In this document: positions 34,328 to 45,644 of the stretch, piece by piece
Layout: the number at the start of each line of letters is the position of its first letter
Numbering within the stretch: the first letter of the stretch is position 1
Assembly (NCBI GenBank): GCA_034008185.1
Contig: CM067081.1
Location: 186,951,510-187,015,509 of the forward strand
Source: Gorsachius magnificus
Taxonomy: Eukaryota > Chordata > Aves > Pelecaniformes > Ardeidae
DNA: 64,000 bases
Direction of reading: 5' to 3'
Notes under the pieces: model-generated
Database searches by the model: none
Told to the model about the DNA's origin: nothing
The model's input: only the letters and a program-made list of their open reading frames with translations
Made by a program: the position numbers and the translations under genes

Positions 34328-34885
34328 TGTCGTGGTTTAACCCGGCTGGCAACTAAGCACCACGCAGCCGCTCGCTCACTCCCCCTCCCCCCCCCCTCAG
34401 TGGGATGGGGGAGAGAATCGGGAAGGGGAAAAAAGGTTAGAGCCGAGGGCTGAGATAAAGACAGTTTAATAAGAGAAAATAATAATAATAGTAATAATGA
34501 GAATGATAACAAAATATACAGAATATACAAAACGAATGATGCACAATGCAATTGCTCACCACCCGCCGACCGATGCCCAGCCCGTCCCGAGCAGCGATCA
34601 GTACCCGAGCAACCGACCGACCCACCAACCCCCCCGAGCATGACGTTATATGGTATGGAATAGCTCTTTGGACAGTTTGGGTCCTAGCTGTGCTGTACTC
34701 CCAGCTTGTTATGCACCTGGCCGAGCAGGAGAAGCTCAAAAAGTCCTTGAGCAGTCTGAGCACTGCTTGGCAACAACTAAAAACATCAGCGTGTTATCAA
34801 CATTCTTCTAGTACTAAATCCAAAGCACAGCACTATGCTAGCTTCTGTGAAGAAAATTAACTCTATCCCAGCCGAAACCAGGACA
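34328..34885 (-). mobile_element. Solo ERV LTR, copy C
   Basis: A 558-bp LTR of the same family and subfamily as copy A. Sense ends are TGTCCTGGTTTCGGC and GGGTTAAACCACGACA. A perfect 5-bp duplication GGAAG lies at 34323-34327 and 34886-34890. The poly(A) signal ATTAAA is at 34465-34470 (complement), next to an AAT tract at 34477-34499. As in copy A the TATA segment is missing, and a CpG-rich stretch with several CGA motifs lies there instead. Compared with A it lacks a TCA/CTC-rich tandem duplication near 5400-5435 and a few bases near TTGGGTCCTAGC. It keeps TGACGT near 34643, close to a CRE-like site. The 104-150-codon open frames that cross it are not genes. Confidence 0.94.
34477..34499. 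repeat. AAT triplet tract in LTR copy C
   Basis: Nearly identical to the tract in copy A, including the internal AGT. Confidence 0.85.
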
Positions 34886-34890
34886 GGAAG

Positions 34891-37800
34891 CAATACTGAA
34901 AAGATGATATCTTATTACAGTCTGTAAAACTACTTTTGCAAAGGAAGTTTTAAAAAAAGTTCCAGTTTTATAAGTATCACAGCTTTCTTTTCAACTACAG
35001 TCAACTGTTCTCCATTTATGCAGAAGACAGAAATCTGGGTTGTGGATGTAAAGGTGATATTGCAGATTGGTGTATCATGTATAAATGTTCAGTCTTTTGG
35101 TTATCCAGTCTTCCCAGAACTCAATACAGATATGTGCAGTAATACTACAGGCATGCCAAGTGTCACATATTAAATGTAAGACTCAAAACACTGGCTCATG
35201 ACTCACTCCGCCTTTCACAACAAAGAATATACCTTACACATTAATGCAGTTATGCAGCATGCCTACACCTTCTTTCCTAATGGGAATTTGATTGTAGGTA
35301 CTTCACTGTTTCAATTACTTCAACATGGCACCCCATTGCTTCATGTTATTATTCATAACTTTATGCAAATATACTACAAAATCTGTAACTCAGTTGTGCG
35401 TTAGAAATAATGTTTTTACAAAGAATTAAAGCATACTTCTACCCCATGAAACATAAGATTTATACCTGGTTGGTGTGAACGCATGAAAACCACAAATCTC
35501 TGAAGAAAGCTAATAACCAGATATGTAGACCAAGACACAGTAAAGTAGACAAATCTCTGCCGATGAGAGAGGGAGAGCGAGTGAGCTGACCATCAGGGTC
35601 ACACCTCCTCCACTGCAAAACCCATGAGCTGTCCAGTAACATGGACCGACTACATCAATTCAGCAATGGAGTGCATCAAATCCTCAGTGTAAGGGATTAC
35701 ACTCACAAAATCCTGCTATGCTGTCTACATCTTTGTAGCAGATTTAGTAAAAAGTTTGTGTCGTAGTACTTTGTGGCCAGCTTTTGCTCTGGTAGTATGA
35801 TGATGCCCATTGTTAACAGTTCTTATCAGTGCAGTAAATTATAGGAAATACTAAGTAGAAAATGGACAAGCTTAATTTTTATGGTTTTGTGTATGTTTCC
35901 AGTATGGGTTTCTTATTAAGCTGGTTTTGCCATTTATTAAGAAGTTCAATTTAAAATAAACACTGAGTATATTTCCCTGTCTGGCATGTTCCTTCCTTTT
36001 TATATCTCTATATACACACCATGGACTGTTTTTCAAGTGTGCTTTTTTTGTGAAGATATGTAAGTTGGGACTGATAGGGTGTTGTTTTGGATAACTGCCC
36101 AAAAGGCAGAGAAATGCCAACTTGGGATGCCATAAAAACATGGATGAAGATAATGTAGAGGGTACTTTTTTCACATTTAGCCTAGAGGAAAGTATGTGGA
36201 AAATAAACTACAATAAAAATTGTGAGCAGATTTATTACAGGAAAATTAAAAACCATGGGTCTTTTCAATTTTTAATATTAGTGCAACATTCTTCCTCCCT
36301 CACTCCTTCTCCTCTTATTCAGTTCTCATAATTTGCAATGGGTTTACAATTAGACTATCGTCAGAGAAAGTGTCATTGCATTTGATCTACAGAGCATCCA
36401 GCATGCTTCAGTGCTGTATGAATAACATGGAGGTCTAATTCTGTGCTCAACCTCTTGAGAGGTGTCAGAAGGAGCAGAAAGATGATTTTAAAGTTATTTT
36501 TATGCTGCTCAGATTTTGCTTTGACTGAGAAGAGATGATGGGTTCTAACTATTTTTCCTAATGAACTGAATGTCTACAGGTCTGAAAGTTTATGATAAAT
36601 CTCCTTGCTATGCTCTACAGGAAGGAATGCTATAGAAAGAATTGTGCAAGTACAGTGCTGTTTTTGCACTAGGCAAATCTTCTGCTATGGTGTTAAAACA
36701 TCTGTACTCCACTGGAATGATTTACATGGGGAAGACTATTAGAGGCCAGGTAGTCCTTTAAAGGCCCAGAAGGACAGCTGTCCCTGTTTGCCAAGACGAA
36801 TAGGTGCTGGGGATGGAAAAACACATGGGAGCCTGTTTTCCAGCTGGCAGATTTAAAAGGCAGCCACCTCAGAAAGAGGATTCATGCAGAGAGTAGCTTA
36901 CTAGCTAGAGGACTGAAGAGACTAGTGGCCTGATTTAAAAGATTCTAGAAATTGTTTTCCTTTTCCCTTCTCTAGAGTGGATGGGATTGCTTTCTTTGTT
37001 AGCTTGATGGCTAATGAAAGTCATGTGTGACTTCTGTAGCTGAATTTCTCTGGTACTCATATCAGGCTGTGACCAGTGAACAAACACTGCACCACAAAGT
37101 TTTGAATCAATATGTTTTAACTCAAAGGAGATTAGTCACAGAGGCTGGTTTTCTTGGTTTGCTACTCTCGCTGAGTTTTCTTTACAGCCAACAGAGAAAC
37201 AAAGCCTCTTGCAGGCAGGGCTTAGAATATCAAAGTTAGGCTGGCGTAGCCACCCCTGAAGGACTTTTCTTTCTAAAGGAGGTCATTAGATTTCTTGTCA
37301 CCTTCAACAGAGTATGTCCTTTTCGATACCTTTCTTTCTGTAAGGTCCTCTAACAAAAGTGATGCTAAATATTTTGTCAATATTAAAAGGGTCATTGAAG
37401 CAAAATTCTGTATTCTAAGCTTAACCCTTCCAAACTGCTGCCTGTGTCTTTGTGTTCATATTCACAGAAAATCAATTTTGTCAAAAGAAAAATAGAATTT
37501 AGACAAAACAACAGCATCCAGTGTAGGATTATGAATATGGAAAGGAGTATATCTATAGTCTATTTTAATATTCCATATAATCCACAAAAGAATGTGGGGG
37601 GTTTTAGAGAGGGGGGAGTAGTACTAAAACTGTTAGGTTTATTTCAGTGTCCCAGTGATAACAGAAAACATCAAAACATGTTTTAAAAGAAAAATGTTTT
37701 GTTAAATGTCTTGTTTCTTTGTTGGTTCAATCATCTGGATGGATTCAACTATATGAGACTGTTAAATCTTAAAATGAAAGATGAGGTGTGTTTCTTTCAG

Positions 37801-40800
37801 CTTACAAACATTTGTTATGACCCTTTTTGTAGTAAACATTTCAAAGAAGAAAATATATTATCCCCTCTTTTGTTTTATGTGGCAACGTGAGTAAACTGTT
37901 ACTTTCTTTAGTAAAAAGGTCTGTACCAAACTTCTCCATTAAAGAACTGTATCTGAATACATGAGCTTCCCTCTTTTCACCCATTTCAATAGGAATCTGG
38001 CAGAGACGTTAGTTCGGATGTGAAGTATGTCATTAGAATTGTCTTCTAGCATTTGAACCACAGTTTTCTAAGAGAGAATACTGTCTGAAAGCCATTTTGT
38101 TCTGACTGAGCTGTTCTCTTCTCAGACACCATCTGACAGACAGCAAACCCCTTCTGTTCCCTGAATTTGCTTTGGCAATATGCCTTTTGATTTTCTTCCT
38201 TCATGGTCACACATATCTGCTGCTTCCTATCTGTGTGGAGCTCAATTATCTCTCATCTCCTTCTCATTCTGTCTGCAAATGATTCTGTCTTTTGATCTTT
38301 CCTCCCTGTGCTCTGATTCCTTATTGTCTCCATTATCTCTTTTCTCCACTGGACTTTTGTTATTTATTTTTTTTTATCTTCTTTTTTCTTCTAGTCCTAT
38401 CACTTCAGTCCAGCAAATTTGCTCTTGTACTGTTACTCTTGTAACTATCTCTTCTTCTGCCATGTATTCATGGTCAATATCTAAGTCCGGAAGTCTGTGC
38501 TCTAGATATTTTTTCTGCAGCCTCGTATCCTGTATATCTTTAAATGCCAATGAGTTCCACAACCATTTTTAGCTCCGTCTTTACTTCTTGAATCTTTACT
38601 TTGTTAAGCTCTGCCAGATAATACTAAAAATACAAGAAGCTTGTGTGTTGTCTCTGAATAGAAACTCTTGTATCATGCTGATTTTTTTACATCAATTTAT
38701 TTCTTTTGCTTTTTCTCCCTCCTTAGGTCACTGCCAGTATTGTCTGTGGACATCATCACCTTCCCTTTCTAGGAGATATCTTTGAAGATGAAAGATACCA
38801 ATTTGAAAAACTATCCTCTGACTCCCTGTTTTAAGTACTTTCTTCACCACTTCACATACCTGCACTGTTATACTAAAGCAGAAATGTTCTTAACTTGGCA
38901 AGTAGTCATTTGATAGTCCAAATATGAGCCAATTTCTTTTTATGTGAACAATTTTAATTACTTGTGTTCATATTATTCATCAAAATTACTTTTAATAGTA
39001 GCCAGGCATATACTCAGACTTGCTTAATGGAGCTGGTCAAGGCAACAACCAACATATTTTGAATTTGGAAATTAAAGGCACTCAACAGTTTAGGTAAACT
39101 TTTTGGATTGAAATATTTATGCAAATTCAAAGTAACTTAAAACCAAAACAAAACAAAGCCCTGAGCTTTTCACTCTTCTTCAGTTAAAGAGTTCTAAGCC
39201 AGTACTTTTGACATATTTGAGGTCAATGGGACGCAGTCACTGGAAGAGGTTTCACACACCAAATTTCAGGACTGCTTTCTATTTTTCTATGTATCTAACT
39301 TAATATTACACATCTTAGCAAAGCCCAATTTAACTTCAGAGCTTTAGCCATGATTTTTTTCATTTGATTTTCCTTCAACATGGCAGATATCTCTCAAAAT
39401 AAATAAAAGAGTACAGCAACCATCGGTTTTTATCCACAATGCTAACTAATACATAGCCTGGTGGTGGAAAAGCTGGCATTCTCCACTACATTATTTTAAA
39501 TAGTTTTTTTTAGTTTTTGTTTAGTTTTAAATAGTTTTGCTGATTAAAGAGCAAACTTTTAACAACACAAAGCAGCACAAAATGAAGTTCAATGCAAATG
39601 AAATCAGTGCACATATATAAATATATGTATGTATACATGCCTATATATATAAGAGGCATTTGTTTCTCTGTGGTGGGTTTAGGTCAACTAAATTTCATAG
39701 ACTTTAAATAATACCTGGGATCCATTAAAAACCTAATCTCCTTAATGTAAAGCATAAAAGAGGGGGAAAGGGAAATAATTGAAGTTATTACACTTACTGA
39801 GAATATTTATACATTAGGGTTTGACGGTTTTATCTCATTTTTCCTCTCTTTCAAAAAAAAAATCTATGTCTGGGTTATCATCCTCTTCAAAGAGGAGGAG
39901 TAGACTAATTGGGTGATAAAATCAGCTATGTACAAAGGGCCAGATCCCAAACCTGCCAAAATCAAAGCATATCTTTCCACTGATCTTCCACTTGCTGAAG
40001 TGTTACCAGATATCCACAGTACAGGAAGTAAGATAGCAGAATAAAAACAGAGAACGCTTTCTCTTTTTTTGTTACCTAAGTGCAACATGTGACATTTACA
40101 AGTATAAAGCTTTTCCGGGGAGGGGAAGACAGTATTTAAGTTGTCAGAGGCACTTTAATCTCAGCTACTCCTCTCTCCTTTGCCTTACCATAGTTCTAAA
40201 GATATTAATAAAATCTGAGAAAAATGTCATGCATTTACAAAAAGAAAATAGTTCTAAGTGAAGATTATTTTCAGTAGGAATATAATTATGAGGGATTATA
40301 CTTTGCAATAACTCAGAAGCATTGGAATTCAAGCATGACTTAGTTCAGGTAAGTTCTGCTTTTGAAAAGCTAATTTTGAAGCAAGTATCCTGTACATTAC
40401 TAACTCAATAAATTCAGGTACAATCGGTGGAGCAAGACTACTTCATAACTTGTAATTAATTTGTTTTTACCTTTTCATTCCTTTTTATTCTGATGGAAAG
40501 TAAACAGAAACAGAAATCTGATTAAGAGATTGTATATACAGAACTATATTTTACATTTGATATAATACCTGTGGAAGACCTATTAATTTTGGAAGCATTA
40601 TACAAGGCTGTAACTCACCTCAGGATTTGATTCATACCTTCTCTACCCATCAGTGTATGTCTTGCCTGATGGTTAGAAACAAGGTAGAAATGTTTGGAAC
40701 TGAAGTATTTTCATCAGTTAGAAGAACTCATTCTCAATAAATGTGCTTAGCAGAATCAGTAAGCAGCTTTCTGTAAGATGTTTAGTTGGAAATGATTCCT

Positions 40801-43120
40801 TCACATCAGAAGAATATGTTAAGTGAGTAAGAAATCTTGTTTCGGATAGTTTTTTTGCCAGTGACACTGAATTCACATGAAGGGAGATTTCTTTTGGCAT
40901 GAAAAGCTGCAACAGTTTTACCTCTCCTCCCAAACACACACTCTTATCTCCTTTGCAATTACAGTGAGCTTGGCCTGCTCAGTAGCAAGAGAGTCTCTGA
41001 CAATATGCCGAAGATCAGTGATATTTAAGTGCTAGTACTCATCTGAGTTGCTAAATGGAGTTGTTAGTCATTAGATCTTCAAATATAGGAAAATTAAAAA
41101 TCCCAAATTAGTTAAAACTATGAGAAATAACAGCACTTCATACTGAGACTCATCATGCCGCTTTTCACAAAAAGAATGTTTAAGGTTTTTATTTGTCTGT
41201 GCAACTTCTCTGGCAGCATATTTTTTTCCAACACTATCATGCCATTTGTTTGTTCTGTTCCAAAAGCACATTCATACCAACACAGAACAAAGTTGAGGAT
41301 AAAAAGACATACCATAACACAAATTCAAATGTCTTGACTACAACCAGCTGTATTAGTACCTGTAATAAGCGCCTGACAACAGTGCTTTTGAGCATGGAAA
41401 TAGAGCAAAGAGTTTTATTACTTTTTGCAGGCATGTTGTCAAGCAAAAAAATATTTTTAAAATTCGTGCCTTTGTATGTAATTCAGCTGGAGAGCCTCAT
41501 CTGAGTTTTATTAACTGTCCTAGACAAAGTCATCCCAAAAAGTCAGAGCTCCAACTTTCTGCCTGATTTGGAGCTAAAAAAATCACCCATATTTCCACGT
41601 GGTATTTGCTTAACATTTTTTCAAATGTTCTTTCTTCCACTGAGAGAGAAGGTCAGAGCTGAAATGTTGAGATGGATTTGTTAAAAATTTCATGGAGGAA
41701 AACTCGGTCTTATGCAAGGTCAGAATCAGAATTCCGTTTGCAGAATCCTAGTCAACCTAGGCAAAGCTGTGGGTTTTGAAGGGAGGTATATGAAAGGTCT
41801 TATTATTGAGGTACAACAGAACTTCTATCCTGTTTGATTTGGACAATGGGTTTATTGGCCCGATACTAACTTTATAAACCATCAAATGTAAAAATTCCAG
41901 TACTGTAATTAAGGAAAAAGCACTGTAGCCCTACTAGCCTCACTACAGAAACAAAGCATGATTTGTAGACAAACTGAGAAAAGATTAGTCCAAACAATGA
42001 AAACAGAATACTAAAGACTCAAACTACATAACGGGTCTTGAAATACAAATGCATAAAATGTCACTTTATCATAGACTTCACTATAGGGTAAATTGCATCT
42101 ACATCTAAAGCTATGACATCCCTGTAAACACGCTGTCTTTTCTGTGCTATAAGAAAACAATTCCATGGGATTAAGTACGATTAAGAAGCATATTAATAAA
42201 TCTGACTCAATCTTTAGCCTAATAGCATATTTAAATTGTTTACTGGGAGAAGCCCAGGAGAGAAAATTAGGAAAAAAGAAAAAAAGTTTAAACTTTTTAA
42301 ACTTTGAAGTAGTTTCCTACAGTCGAGAATATAATGAACCTGATCCTCACAGGACATCTCAGTCAATTTAAAAATTTATTTGCTGTATCATCTCAGAGGA
42401 ACCGTGATCCTCCTGCCAGCATCTTGTTTTCATCAGTATCTGTGAAAAATAATGCATTATTATTTTCTTAGTGAAGATTCCACACCACCTAATTGTAGGC
42501 TTTTGTACTGCACAGTATCTGTGGAATAATTTCCCTGAATTTTTATTAAAAAGGGGAATCCTGCTACAAAGGAGTATTCTTAGGTCGTAAGTTAGGTTCC
42601 TCTAGGAGATATTTTATTCTGTTACCACTATAAGACAATAAACCTAGTCTACAACGTACTGTACCTAGTGGTACAGTACAAATACCTCTCCTAACATTAT
42701 GCATACATAAACCCAGAACTGCCACAGGCCCTCCTGGACTGTCAAGTCCCATTCTTTCCAATCAGATGCAAACATACCATACAATGCTTTTGATATAATG
42801 ATCAGCTCTGGTTTGTAACTAATTTGTATTTTGACTCTGTTACTCACTAAATCTCTCTGTTAAAATGGCAAGAAACCTCTTTTCTTGCTTCCACTACAAG
42901 TTTATGGCGGCAAAAATATGGAAAAAGTGACTGGTAAACAGTAAAAGAAAAATATACCTAATTTAAAATATTCATGGAAAGAGTGTTGAGACATGTTGAA
43001 AGTAGAATGATAAAGTTATAGGGAAATGTTCTCCTTCATGTAATAAACTGTTGAAAGAAGGTAACATTTATTGAGCAATCTGAGACAGCATTCTCCTTAC
43101 TGGGATAGGATTTTTTTTAA
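34891..43120. other. Unique AT-rich non-coding DNA
   Basis: Eight kilobases with no recognised gene or repeat family. A minus-strand K/E/R-rich open frame with one in-frame stop at about 38229-38562 is discussed in findings. An alternating AT/TATG stretch lies at 39608-39653. Confidence 0.5.
39608..39653. repeat. AT-rich TATA/TATG tract
   Basis: Alternating purine-pyrimidine sequence such as ATATATAAATATATGTATG, followed by CTATATATATAAG. Confidence 0.8.
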
Positions 43121-43261
43121 TTTCCCTGGAAATATTCAAGGTCAGGTTGGACAGGGCTCTGAGCAACCTGATCCAGTTGATGATGTCCCTCCTCATTGCA
43201 TGTTGGACTAGATGACCTTAAAAGGTTCCTTCCAACTGAAACTATTATTTATTTCTATGAT
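43121..43261 (+). mobile_element. CR1 LINE, 3' end fragment
   Basis: About 140 bp contain the end of CR1 ORF2 and 3' UTR: CCTGGAAATATTCAAGG, CAGGTTGGACAGGGCTCTG, GAGCAACCTGATCCAGTTG, GTTGGACTAGATGACC and GGTTCCTTCCAACTG. The match to the corresponding part of the CR1 at 21640-21760 is obvious. The tail is a decayed ATTTCTATGAT. It is strongly 5'-truncated. Confidence 0.9.
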
Positions 43262-45619
43262 ATAACCATCTATGCAACAAATATACAGGGACTAGAAACC
43301 TACTTTCAAATAGTTGTAGATAGACAAAATGAATTCCGTCATCATATACAAGGTTGCTTACAGTGGAGGGAGGAGAGGCAAATATAGCCCATCTATTGGT
43401 GGTAAAGAAATGTCTCAGCATGTACCACAACTGCTATCTTCTGTTACACAAGTTCCCACAGAAAGCAGAAAATTGTTCCTCACTTCTGTATGTGAATTAA
43501 TTACTCCATGAGACATATTTTCAATTAATTCCGATGTTTCATTTCATATCAAAACCACTAAAAGTTTATTGATGAGTGTTGCTGTATGCAATTGAGTATT
43601 ATTCCAGTATACCAGAACTGAAATTTCCCTCTTTAGTTGTATATGCCAGTATTATGTGAGAAAAATGCTTTATATACATTAAAGTATGAGGTGTCAAGGC
43701 CCTGAGAGCATCAAGAGGTCCCAGTGGCTCTGACCAGCCTCCCCCAGAGCCCCCACCCATACCCCTTCCCGGTGGGGGCTGCCAGCTCCTGGCTCACCTG
43801 CCCCCAAGGAGTAGACCCTGTGCCCTACCCCTGGGATCCTAAAATACTGATTTCTGTTGCTTGTCCCTCTGAAATATTTGGGTAAAATATTTTAAATTGT
43901 TAAGTTCTGTGGCCAGACTGTGTTTATTTATATGATGCTCATTTCCTTACTCTACAGTAAAATGCAGCATTCTGGTTGTCACCAAGATGCTGTGAGATTT
44001 AAAAACCCCATAAGCGTCACTCTACTCCGAACTCTGTTCTGCACCTGAATCCCTTGGACAGTAGCATAACATTTCACAGAAATGTTTTATTTATTTGCTT
44101 CTTAATATAGAAGTACTTAGTAATGTAAGGTAGATATAAATGCCTTTGTGGTGAAAAGTCACTAAAAAGTCCCTGGCTGGTTAATAATGATTACAGTTGA
44201 AAAAAGAAGTTAAATTGTGGATGGTGTGGCAGGTGGCAAGGGCCTCAAGAGCTTCACCTTGCATCTGGCTACCATTTTCATTCTTCAAGGGCATGTGAGT
44301 GAGGATGTGTGCTCCAGGGAACCCTCCATAATGAAATAATCCTCTACAGAAATGAACAGAGTGTAATGAGACTAGCCGCTGGGAGCTAAAATACCAGTGG
44401 CTGTCTGATAGTCTGGGAGCTCACTTGCCAAGATCATGCACCAGTTTTGGACCTCCATGATGCCCAGTGAATGGGGTTATGGAAGAATTTGCTTCTGTAT
44501 TGCATTTCCTTGCCTAAAGGAATTCCTGTCTCAGGATACGCAGATCTCTGCTTGCTTGTCAGTCCCTACTGACTTCACTGAAGCCACATAAAAACAATAC
44601 ATAGTGAAGCAGCATCAGAGTCTGCATAAGCAGAAATGAGTAAATGCTTTAGTTGGTGTCAGGCCATATGGACTTTGGTTTAAGATGTGGATCACAAACA
44701 GTCCTGAAGACTAGGTCTATGTTAGTGAATAAAATTTGATGATACTTTGACACTAGAACAAGGAGCAGCACATGGTCCATGTCTGTATCACTAAAATCTC
44801 ATAACCTATAGTACAGAAGTTATGTGCAAAATGGCCTGACCAGTGGTAATTCCCGAACAGTGCTGAGGAACTGCTCAGAAACATGCAAGTTGCCTGAATC
44901 AAAGCTATGTTAGGGATCATCCTAAGACAATCAAAGTGGCCAATTAGCAGCCTGCTGAAAGAGGTGCTCCTAGTCAGGAACAAGACGCTGAAGAGCTTCT
45001 GTCAACTGCATTTTTCATTTGCTGTAGACAGTGAGAGTGAGCTACTGGGCAGGTGTGGATTAAGAGGAAGAGGGGCAAACTTGACCCTCTGAAGTGGTAC
45101 ATATCAACACATCCTGATTCATGGCCATGGCCCGGAAAGGCAGTTCTGCAGTAGTTCCCATCCAATGACCCATGAGTATACGCTCATTTCTTAAGGTGGA
45201 CCATTGCACCAGTGCATGTGTGAAGTCTGTTTGCTGACACAGGTACTGCCAGCATAACTGAGACTCTTGTGACAGCTGCCAAATATCAAGAAGAAACATC
45301 CACAACAGCACTGTGAGCTCTGGAGGTGCTATTATACCTATTGATGGGGCCAGTTAAATGGCAAAATGTCAAGTTTCCACGGGTTATGAAGCAAACTGGG
45401 AATAAAGTTCCCCTCAGTTTTGTGCAGTGACCATTAAAATCCCATTTTTCACCAAGTGCAGAATAAGTATTTTCAAAACTGTTTATAAAGATATGTTTAA
45501 AATGCTTTATTCCTTATTTCTTGCATGTACAAGTAAGTTTCAGTCTTCCCATTTATTTTTTTCAGAAATAGTCTTACTGATATTTAAATGTTCCCTGAAT
45601 TTTTTTACTTTTTAAACTT

Positions 45620-45644
45620 CCCCCCTCCCCCTCCCCCCCCCCCC
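45620..45644. repeat. C-rich tract
   Basis: A run of C broken by two T, ending in twelve or more consecutive C. The complementary strand could form a G-quadruplex. Confidence 0.9.

Noticed and set aside
34189..34641. 150-codon minus-strand open frame
   Set aside because: It runs from unique DNA into LTR copy C. Its leucine-rich stretch is just the translated AAT/ATT tract, and similar frames appear in LTR copy A for the same reason.
5138..34885. Copies A and C (or B and C) as the two LTRs of one provirus
   Set aside because: They are 10-29 kb apart with no gag/pol/env between them, and copies B and C each have their own private 5-bp duplication, so they are separate solo LTRs.
45060..45311. 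83-codon minus open frame as a DNA-transposon fragment
   Set aside because: Tryptophan- and cysteine-rich composition suggested a transposase, but no catalytic or zinc-finger motif is visible and no terminal repeats were found.
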